Positions 49,074 to 61,000 of a stretch of DNA of 64,000 nucleotides are shown in pieces. Origin of the DNA: Hymenolepis diminuta (lineage: Eukaryota > Platyhelminthes > Cestoda > Cyclophyllidea > Hymenolepididae); NCBI GenBank assembly GCA_900708905.1, contig CAADRB010000021.1, positions 2,057,898-2,121,897 of the forward strand, written 5' to 3'. The notes below the pieces were generated by a model. It was not told the DNA's origin. It ran no database searches and saw nothing but the letters and a program-made list of their open reading frames with translations. Position 1 is the stretch's first letter, and each line of letters begins with the position of its first letter. A program made the translations under genes and the position numbers.

Positions 49074-52000
49074 ATGTGGGTTCGCAATCGTTATTTTCGA
49101 TACTACTTAGTAGTTGCGCTTGGAATTTATTTATTCTACGTTTTAGTTCTACCAGAAATGTAATTTTTATTGTATATTATTTTCCTCATAATTATAGCTT
49201 GTGCCGTTGAATATATACTTAAATTATCAAAAAATTTGTGCGTTGTTTGATAGATTTTATATTCATGAACATCTTTATATTTTTAACATTGATCTTAATT
49301 AATTTAACAAATTCACCTTTATGCATTCAGCGTGGGTAGATTCCTCGGGTTCGCTATTCCAGGTTTTGCGTATGTTGATAAAACACTAAGTGTTTAATTA
49401 ACAGATGGGGTTCCCTTTTCCTCAAAACGTCGGTTCAGTCTTAACTCTACCTCTCGACCTCTGATCATCATAACATTTTTTAAATCTAGGCACTTCTTTT
49501 TAACAACTTTGTCACCCCCTTTCCGCAGTTTCTGTAATTAAAGTTTTCTTTATTTTGTGTAGGAAAGGAATTATTCGACTATCGTAAGTTCTTAAATTGT
49601 AAGAGTCGAGTACATTTTTTAGGAAAATTGAACTTAGTCTTGTACAAGTTCAGGTATTCTTCCGACATGGGGCAAGAACCCCATTACATCTAGTGGAATC
49701 CTCACTTGCTCATGTAAGTTTATCACTTTTCTGAGGCTCTCTGGTTTTACTTAACGGTTGATTTAATTTTAGTTTGATTTGCTTTCTAGGCTGAATGGAC
49801 TCCGGATACCACGAGGGATATTCCTGAAATTGAAATCCCGATGCGCCACATTGATCTTTTTAAACGTACTCCTGTGGATGAGGCTACTTTTGACCTGATT
49901 TACAAGCCCATTAAATTGCCCGTAAGTTGATATCGCTTAGTATTCTTATCCTTACATCATTATGCAGGGTGGAGAATCTATTGGTATGCTAACATCTGTT
50001 GGTCAAAAAGATTTGTACAATCTCGGGGTTCAAATGCGTAAACGCTATGCCGGTGAGGGCGGAATTATCTCTGATCCTCCAAAACTAGAGGAAATTGAGT
50101 GAGTACTCACCCTTGAAACATTATTTTTTCTCCTAAAAGATATACTGGTAGTATTTTAAATAATTTAGTTTTTTTTTTCTCAGTTCATTGGTTTCACACA
50201 GTGCTGTGTTAAACTCAACGTATTACAACATTACGGTGCATTTTAATCTGTCAGATATTAAAAATGTACTTTTCGATCATTTCATGTATATCCACCATTC
50301 ATCATGGAAGCTGATGAAGTGCAGGAATTTTCATCAATGAATAAATAGCAAACGTAGAAATATCAAATGTGAAGGTGGTGATGAAATACTACTTCATTAC
50401 GATCAGTTTGATAACGTAATTTATTGATTTGTTATTTCCTCCATGATACTCTTGCCATTATTACTAAGTATCGACATTGCTCCTGCTGAGTTAACCATCA
50501 AAATACGATAATGAATTGAGAGATTTTCCAGGGAGTTAATTTCTCGATCGCTCGTGTATCCCTTTTCTCTATATTTCAAAGTCATACGATGATCATCTCT
50601 TACATTCCCGTTATAGAAAAAAAACATCAATTAATTAAATTTGGTATGGTGTAATATGAAAGGTTAAGTTTACGGTTTGATTGATTACATTTTCATATCA
50701 CTGAACAATTGCCATTGATTATCTTTTCAGAATATTCAGATTATGAAAATGTACCTTTTCAACCGTTTTGTCTTCATATAATCGATTTTCAAATATGTAT
50801 CCATTGGTCACTACCCTTAAAATACTATCAATAGAACCGTTTATTAGGAGAAATAGTACTGGAACAGATAATTGATAGACGTGTCTGCGTTGTTGTGCAT
50901 GTATGAAAATACAGACATTTTATGAGTCATCTGGACAAAGACGCCTGTGATGGTATGACCGATGATATACCTTTAAATGAAATGAGACAGTTATAGAAAA
51001 GGAGAATCAATAAACGCGTCTAGACATGACGGATAGGGGCTTGGGTCAAAGGGCAAAAAATCAGCATATTTTAATAACAATGTGACTCATCATTAATTTT
51101 TGTAGAATTGTCATCCTTCAAACCTTTATTAAAAAATACTCTCTTTGTAAACTTGCATTTGAGTGGAAAAATCAGCAGTTAATCTTTCTGTGTTCTTGAT
51201 TTGCATCGTTGCCGGTACTCAAATGAAGCCAGATTTCATCCGGAAAAGTGTTATCTTAAACACAACAGCATGATGCCATCCCGTTGAGAAACTCGAATTN
51301 NNNNNNNNNNNNNNNNNNNNNNNNNNNNNNNNNNNNNNNNNNNNNNNNNNNNNNNNNNNNNNNNNNNNACGCTGACTTTGCAGGTGAACATCTTCCCAAA
51401 TCTTTGTTCAGGAGAGCTCTATTAAAACATGTTCTATCGGACTTTTCTCTGATTTCTTATTGGTATACGAATGCGTTATGCAGTCATATTTCCTCCATAA
51501 TCGGTAATTGTCATTCTGAATTCCACTACTTTTCATTCTATTACCTGAGTTCCATTCTATAGCCGACAACATTATAATATTTCAAAATTACGATTATTTC
51601 CATTCTTATGAGAACTCTAATTTTCTCTATAAGAATTACACATTTTCAGTCCCCAAGATTCAGGCAATTCACTAATTTCCCAAAAATTCTCTAATTTATA
51701 GACTGTCGTCTGTAACTTCAGTCCGTACTCTTTCCGTTTAGAACTCGCTCAACTCGTGTCGGACGTAATTTAAAATCTGTTCGTTCTATTGTCGCCGGAT
51801 TATGCGATAGCAAAATTGATGGTACGCTTGGAAATTTTCTAAAAAACTCCCATTTCTGATCTAATGTGAATTTCATTGATTTTTCTTTTTCCTTATTTAA
51901 GGTACTCTCGTGGTTCCCTCAATGGAATTTGAAACGGAAGTTCTTTTCCCGAATCCCAAACTGAACGACGATGAGACCGCTTTTGAAGAGGGTACTGAGG

Positions 52001-55000
52001 AGCTTAAAAATGATCAAGGCATCCTTGCTCTCAAAAAGAAGATTCGAAAAGCATTACGTGAGTTTGGGGCCCTGTTTCCTTTATTCTTTCTCATTTTCAA
52101 ATAATAGATGACTTTTTAATTACACGGGGTGTTAGTTCAACGGAATTAAATTGAAAAATTTTGTCTATCGATTTCAACCAATTTTGCGCATGCATACGTC
52201 TTACGTTTGGGCGAATAATAGGGTGACGAATGTATGTATCTTGTCCCTCGGATTGGATGATCAATCAATCATTCTCACCGTTTTACAAGTAGGATTTCAC
52301 GTTCGTGAAATAATAGTAATTTCGTTTCCCATATTGTAGTTCTTGCTAATACGGGTCATTTTATTCTAATTTCATTGGAAATTTCAGTTTCATTCATCGC
52401 TTTTCATAGTTAATCGTTAGCAGTTGTCTGGAATAGTTTTCATTAGTGTTGTCATATCATATCCTGAAGTGTACATAATGTAGACTAGTGATTGCTCTGG
52501 CAGACATGCTACACGTGTTTAATGTAATTTCAAAATTATGTTATTCAGCAGTGTTCACTTTGACTATTGCCGTTGGTTATCTACCGGTGTTACCCTTAAC
52601 AAGGCAAAAAACGTTTACAGGTTTGAACACGCGGAATAGTGATATTGTCCAGATTCGGATTAAATAGGGATGAAGGGGTTGAATAACGAAGTCAGAATGT
52701 CAACAGTCTTGCTTTATTTAATTTCTGCACCATTGGGTTCTCTAATCTGTAATATCCAATTGTTCCATAACTCACTTTTCCTGGGTGTCCTGGTGAGTTA
52801 ATGTCCGTGGTATTCCGAGCTTTTGATCAGTTGATCTAAATAAAGGTTTGGTCATTCCACTTTTATTATATTTTGCAAATGAAATGAGATTAAATATCTC
52901 ATTTATGTCTAATTCACCAATCAGTTTAGATTCATATCATGTCAATGAGTTTTTCAGATATGTTTAAAGACAATGGTCTTTTGAACCATTTCTATATGTA
53001 TGTCTTCCAAATTGTACTCTAATTATTAAATACTATTCGTATGCTTTATTTTAAATTAGACATTTTAAATTTTACACACTTCGAATTTTGCTTTCTCAAC
53101 ACCTGCGCAGTCGAATTCTTTCATTTGTTATCCGTCATTTATCTATACGCCATTTTGACCTTAATTCCTCTGTCTGATTTCAATTTTTAACTGGTTGGGG
53201 TTTATGTATGAAGTTGAAATACTGAAACTAGAATATGACGCTCACGCGATGGAGCTCGTCTTTTTGAAGGTTCTATTTGAGTCTAGACTCCATATTTTCA
53301 ACTTTCCAAACGTTTTAGTCATTTTGTTTTTCTCCTTCGTTTTATTTCTACATACGACGAAGTAAATGTGTATAATTTTTATTAATGCACGACAAGTAGC
53401 AATGTAGTTTAATAACACCAAGGGGAAAATGGATCGAATATAGGTAATGAGCAAAGTTAGGACATCAAGAATCTTATTGCATTTGATTTCTGTACCCGTC
53501 TCTGCGTCTTTTACTTAATGGAAATGGTTCATTCTGCCGTATTCTCCTATTCCAAAGTTCAAATTTCAGAATTTCACCTTCAGGTTCCTGAGTAAACTAA
53601 TGTTCGTCATCTGATCAGTTGATTGAATTGAGTTGTTAGTTACGCCGTCTCGGTGATTTGTTCCTTTCCGAGATGTTTTTAAAATAATCGGGATCATCAG
53701 TTTTCTCTTAAAATTATCTAATAATAATAATAACTTGTCAGTTCCTTCATTAACACGGACTGATGGTAAATAATAATGGAACTTAATGCTTAAAACCATT
53801 TTCGCACTGAATTTAATCAAGCTTTGAAATATCGTGTCACTATCTTACAATAACTTGAAATAAGGTAAGAGCAAGTTATTTCCTCAGGGTAGGTGTACCA
53901 GATGTTTACTGGTCGAGTAAGGGGTCGCAAGACCGCTGAACATCTAGTAATGCAGATAGCCAGTCACATTGTTCGACTAGAGGTATTGTAGAATGTGGTT
54001 TTTATAAAGAAGTTGCCTTCTACTTTTTCACGATCCACACGTCGATATCCCGCCTAGAAGAAGGCAAGGCACAAGCTCTCGATGTTATAATAAGAGCTTG
54101 TTACAGATTATTTTGAACTATATGCAGTGTATCGTAATTCATATTAATTCGCATAAACAATCTAGGGGTAATTAATTTTTCACTAATAATGGGAAGAGAA
54201 AAAAAATATTAAGTTCGTCATGGGAAAGTATGTTATAATTTTACATAATTCTTATTTGCTCTTCGATGTAGGTTTTGTTAGCATTTTCCTTAAAGAACTT
54301 GAGAAGTTTCCGCAGAAGTTTGTTCGCTGCCTCAGTTATGTTTTTCATTTTACGTATTCAACTTAAGTCAAAATTGAATGGAGAAGTTGAATCCTTTGTA
54401 TTAGATGGTGACTGTTTTTGATTAGACGTCCCAACGTATATGCATTAAAAACTTTTTCGTTGTATCTCCTATTTTGACTATTCCACCTTTGGTGTTATAG
54501 TTTTGCATATTTATGCTTGCTTGCATATTAAGAACCACACATTTGTTGTATATCCCCCTTCTCATATGCATAAGGTGAGTCCGCTATATTTAATGCATAT
54601 TAGCCAGTTTATTTAAATGAATGCCACTCGGATTCATTTATGTCTTACAGTCATAATCAGGCACATGAGACTAGTTGACTTATTTCATGCTCCTATTACA
54701 TTTGGCAGCAGAGTCTGCAACTGTGCAGGCTGAAAGATTTGGCGGCAGTACAATTACCACCCTTATTGCCGCTGAGCGAAAAGTTGGTTTCAGCTGTGAT
54801 TAATTATTAAAATCGACGGAACACATGCATTTTGAACTGAGAAAAGATGTCATGAAGACTTCGTGATTGCAATATTCCATCTAATAATTGAAATGGCCAC
54901 TTGTAAATTTGTAGTGAAACGGAAGCTTCTCATTCGGTGAAGTTTTACGGTACTTCCCTTAGGTGTACACAAAAGCTTAATATCCACTTATTTAGAATGT

Positions 55001-58000
55001 ATCAGTTCATTATTTCACAACAGTCTAATTGAACATTATTTGTTTTGTCTTGCTCGAAAAGGTATTGCAATTCTGTTTTAAATATTTTCTTCAGAGTTGG
55101 ACCAATTGATTGATAAGCTGGATAATGATCCGGAGAAGAATTCAAAGGATTGTCAAATCTACTACGTTAGAGACGATTATGCCGCTCGGAAGGTAAGTCT
55201 GGGGATTACCCATTTGAGTAATATGTGCGCTTTGTTTGCATGTCAATTCAAAGCTCCATAAGCAATTCAATTGACTTATCGATTTGGGGTGGGAAATCTT
55301 ATTCGATACAGCTTAGATCACTTCACAGCCTGAACGTCAATATAATCTCTTTTTTTTGTAATTAGGAATAAATACAAATATGTATTTGTCTGTCAAGTTA
55401 GATAACGGTGAATATGCATTGATGTGGATGGCCAACAGTATTGATTAATTCAGAAAAGTGGGATGGTATGATGAAAGATCCTCATTAGAGTGGCTCTGAG
55501 GTATCTTCTCTCTACACTTCTCTCAATAGGCTTGAAAAGTTTAATCTGCTTATATTATTTGAGAAGACTTAAATAATATACCTTAGCAGTCTCTGAGTTG
55601 TAAGATTTTGAACCGCTCCTCTAAACGAGGACGTACTGTTGGCAATTATATTTTCATGTATATATATTTCGAATTAATTCGACCTACCAGATTCACTCTG
55701 TACATTTACACGAGCATCTAAGTAATGGGAACAGTGATCAAGTCCAATAAGGGATATGGAACGGAGGAAGGGGTAATGAAGAAGGTAAAAATGTTTGAAT
55801 TGTGAAAACAGTAAGATGTACATGTTCTTACTGGGGGTATAGTTTCTTTTATTATATTTTAATCCTCAAATTTCATGAACTGACTTCCAGATTCATGGAT
55901 GCGATGACGTCCACGATATTCAGGATCTGTTGGCCGACTGATTTAGTTCCATGGATGATCATATCGCCTCAATTTATTTGTATCTTACTACGGTCAAGAA
56001 CAATTAGATTAATATAAGAACATTTTTTAAAAGAAAAACAATTTTCACCCGAGATGAATTCCACTTTACATCGTTATTGTTGTTTAGCTAGCATTAGAAT
56101 GAAGAAATCCCATTCCATAGACAACTATTGATTGCTTTTGGTGTTAAATGGATTCTACACCGTCATAAATAGAAATGATCCGAAGAAAAGGAGTTGTTTT
56201 GATAGCATTTTGTTTCATCATGTGTATTAGGTAGATTTTTCACCATTTTCATAGTCGAGGTTGAAGTTCATTACACATTACAACCTAATTGGAGGGTCGT
56301 TGTCTTATATAATTTCGGGGTAAAGCCTAACATTAAGGCAATTCCGTGTTATCATTGAGTTCTGGCTTTTATAGGCTATTTAGGACACTAATTAGCTTAT
56401 AACACACATGTTCACTTTTAAATATCTTGTTTTAAAACAGGGAATCATTGTGGAAAGAAGAGAGACGAAATCTAGCTGATATATTTTTAGGGCATTATTT
56501 TAATTTTCTGGTCTCTCTCGTTCAGTTGGAGAGCGATACAATAATTTAATTCAATCATTAACTTACTTCATGTTCTTCTGTATTGTTAAATTTAGTTTTG
56601 TAATCGAAGGGATCTCATCTGAATCGTAAAGGTTTGATTTCCTTTGTATATACCCACGGTAAATGCTAGTTTCTCGTATCACTCTATTTACATATATGCC
56701 TCTAATTGGTCATCACTTCGTTGATCGTGAAGAATCTTCTCTGTCCTCAAGGTTGCACAAGTGTTTGGCTAAAATTTACCGACTACAACATCAACTTACC
56801 TGGGTTTATCTTCTAAGATGACCTAGAAATAGACGTGCAGAGAGATGAAATGACCAATCAGCAAGGATTGCAACTTGCAAGGCCATCTACATTGGTTACT
56901 ACTTCTACATTCCTCACGTAGATAGTTTTTAGTCAATACTTAGGATAATAATTAGGATGTATACATGATGAATAGTATGATTTGTTTTATTTAATTAATT
57001 TTATTTGTACCAAGGGTGCCTAGCATGGACTGACGAAAAATATCGTTTGTTTTAATGATAATATGATAAATATAGGTTATGTATAATATGAGGTGATGAC
57101 AAGATATGACGAACTATACCAATGTGATTCGCTCGACGTAATTTTTCAGGCTTGAGCATGGCTAACTAGTTGAATATAATCTATTTATATTGGATGCTCA
57201 CTGTGAACACTTTCAAACTATTTATATTGTGCGTTTATTTATAAGGCTAGTTTAGAGCACCTAAGTAGAACAAGCTGCCGGACAGGGTAGGAGAAATCGG
57301 TCTATGGAGTTCTGGATTATCACCAGTTCACTACATGACACAGATTGATGAATATTTATGGTTTTCTATTACATTACCTCACAAGTCCCTTGAGCATAGA
57401 CTTGCATTTTACTTAACGGAAGTATTGGAGACGAAATTCTACTATATGATGGATTCACCGCCCCTGCCTTTTGTAAAACATTCCAAAATTGAGTTCTTTA
57501 CGCCGCGAGTATTCGTTATGTTTGCGGAACAATGATCTCTTTGATGCGAGGGATAAAGTGCTCGTCAGCAAAATCAGAGGTCACGAGTTCGATATCGGTC
57601 GATGCACTCCTAGTGGACGGAATGGCCAACCTCGTTTAATTGAGCTTGGCCAACAAAGGAAATGACGGAATTCGGGGCTCATCGACGCCACTCATCTATA
57701 AAGTCTTGGAAAGCACTATCCTAATTTGGCTTATTTAGTCCAATGATATTACTTTCTGCAAAAGTTTACATTCAGTTGACGATTTTACATTTCATCAACG
57801 AAATGTTGTTTTTCTTAACCGAATTTTCAGTACTCTCAATTCATTATATCATCTGTATGATTTTTTTGGATTTTTCTAGGCAATTTCACCTTATTAAATG
57901 TCAAATTTTGCGTTTAAACTCTTTTGTAGCACAATGGATTCGAAGTCCCAAAAAGTCTCCAAGATTTGGAGACGGTTATTGACCACTACGCTGCCGTGGA

Positions 58001-61000
58001 ACTGCTTAATGAACTTCTCGGAAAACGGGCGTAAGTACCAAATTTACCTCTGCTTCTCAGATTTTTGGCCTTGATTGATATTAAGTTGAGCAGATTATGT
58101 TGCTTTCTTGAGATAGAGAATCAATTTGCCAAGATAAGAAGAGAAATAAAAGTGACCAAAATGGACGGTTAAGTGGATTGTAGATCAGCCGTTGCTTGTT
58201 CTGAAGCCCTCTATTTAAGTCAGTTGACATAGGATATTTTGACTGTTGAAAAACCCTGAGAACCAATAAAAGTAATCTGCCCTGTATAATTGAAATATTC
58301 GATTATGGTTGTTATAACTGTCATACTATAGCTTACTATTGTAATACTAATGAATTGGCTTACATAATATTATCATTTGTATTATTACTAGTGGCCCTCC
58401 TGACACCACAAAAAGCTTTTACAAATTTTAATCCTGGCATAGCATCTAAATATGTTAAATAATAAAATGATGCATTAGGGGATGGAAAGGAGATCGAATA
58501 GGATTAATTATTGAAATCGGGATATGTGGATTCTTACGTTATTGGAATTCTTGAAGCCTTGAGTTAACCACTTTCTTACTGTCAAGGAGAAAATATAATT
58601 GTAAAATTATTAAATATTTTTCCTTGGCAAAATAAATATTATCTTACATTTTTTCCCATTATTAGTGAAAATAACGCTTTTCCCTTAAAACGTTTATGTG
58701 AACTGATATAAATGATGTTATACCGGACATAATTCGAGGTGAAATGTAATAAGTTTTCCCCATAACAGCAAGAACTTGTTTTTCCCTCTTCTGGACGGAA
58801 CATCGGCTTGTAGATAACAAGACTCGCTTTGTAATATCCCGATGTTCGGAAGTTCAATCTTCAATAGTTGAGGCCTGGGTTTCCAGTTGCGATATTCACA
58901 ACTTGCTGAACAGTCGTTTTAATCGAATGGCTGGTCATGCCAATTTTGTCTATCTGTATTTTCTCGCAGTCGTGTTCTGATGGATGAAACTAACAGACAT
59001 TTTTAATATAGCATACCTCACTAGAGAGATCACTTGAATGGTGAACTCTCATTAAATTTTTATACTTATAATCTTGAAAAATCAAGATGGAGAAACGGAA
59101 TCGGCATATATCTAGTGACCGGATTTTTTTCTTAAACTTCTCCTTTGCAAACTGTGGTCTTATGATTTTATATCATATTTTTTCCCATTTTAGAAACTGG
59201 AAATCTAGATTGGATGTTAATATTGGACCTGTGATGCATCTAGTTCTTTCGAAGATGTACAAGTACAAAAGGTTGGTTCTTTTTAAATACACATTTTCAA
59301 ACAGCCTCAGTTATTTCAATCACAGAACGAATCCACTTTATCGGCCTCATATTTAGTCTAATAAAATAACTGGAATAGACTCAGATTCTGGAAATTTTTT
59401 AATAACCGGAAATGTCAGGTAAAATCACAAGTGTTTCTAAACGTAGCGAAGGTTTTAACTTACATAGGCTCTTTGCAACTTGTTGGACATCATTCTTTCA
59501 ACAACGGGGCGATTTCTTAAGCTCAAAAACGTATTTTTCGTGGAAGAACGAAGAAAGCTTTCGATATCCATTCGTCAGTCTGTCTGGTCCAATGCTAATT
59601 AGACTCCTTTCCAATACGTAAGGTCTCAATTATCGGCTTTTGCCGTGTCCGTGTCGCCACTGGTATAATCTGGGCTGTTCATTAAGGCTCTACTATGGCC
59701 CAAATTGTACGAATCCAAAGGGAATAAGAGAAAAGACTTGTAACACAGACCAAAAATCTTCTGGTTAGTAAATAATTCTACTTATATAGATTGGATATGC
59801 AGGCGATGATTGGTCACCCTGTTAGCCAATGATATCATTCGTGGCAAGATTGCATATTCAGACATGAGCATGAAAAATCAATAATCCAAGAGAGGTTAGA
59901 CCTGTGAATCTCGTTCAAATAATCTAAAAATATGCAATTCAGCTTCCCAACAATACTGTACTGCTAACCCTGTTTATTAATAACATTATTATTATTATAA
60001 TCCATAGTGATACAATAAATTATGTTTTAAATTTGGGAAGCTACTGATATCGAATAACAGAGAGTGCAACTAATGACAAGGGGATGGGTTCGAAAATACA
60101 ATGAGATTAAAGCCAGGTTGTCGAAGATTCTTGCTTCGTCTGATTTTTCATTCGGGTTGTACAATATATGCTTAAAGAGTAGTTGACGTTCTGGAATCCA
60201 AATTTCATGATTCGTCCCCTGGATTATACCAAGTACCTATTGGCCGGTTTTTAATCATGATAGTCGATCTTGCCACTTCAATTCATTTTTTCTTCGTTAA
60301 TTGAGAAGACAAAATGATCTTCCACGATATCCAGCAGCCTTCAGTCTTAACATAGCAGAGGTGGGATGGCTAAGATTTTTTAAATTACGTATTTTAATTT
60401 TTGTCAAATAATTGAATTCGAAAACGCGCATAATGCAAGGTTTCATTTTGAATTTTTAATTATACTTAAACCATCGCCCAAAGTATCTTGGGCTGCTCAG
60501 AACTTCATTATGAACCCATGCATGACTGCTTTGGATGGTCTCGGGAGATTTTCTGAGCACGCATTTCTATAATCGTCCATCGACGAATGGTTTCCCAACT
60601 TCATAATGCGCCCGATAACTTGATGGATTCTTGAATTTCTTTGTCGGAAGTTCCTTCCCATTCATCCTATACATGTATAATGCACTAGCGGGATTTCATC
60701 TCTGATTTGTAGCATGGCCACTTCTATAAATACGCAAATACATTGAGGATAAAAAGAAAGTTTTCGAGAGTTCTTTGAGTCGTTTTGTCTGGCTACTTAA
60801 ACAGGTCTCTCTCATACAAATGGATTATAGATCTTTATTACGGCACGTTATATTGATAGAGCAAGTAAATATGAAAGGGCATGGAAGATGGAAATAAGGA
60901 TCAAAAAATATAAAGATTACAAACGGAGAGAGAAGGTGATCATCCGCCTCATGCTCGTCTAATTCCACCAAGTGGGAAAGCGGCCGATGACTATGTAGTC

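Noticed and set aside
58967..58990. Hammerhead-ribozyme-like core (ctgatg...gaaac)
   Set aside because: The required GA of the CUGAUGA core is not followed by a paired stem, and the segment is explained as the 3' extension of the dispersed repeat, also seen near 2960.
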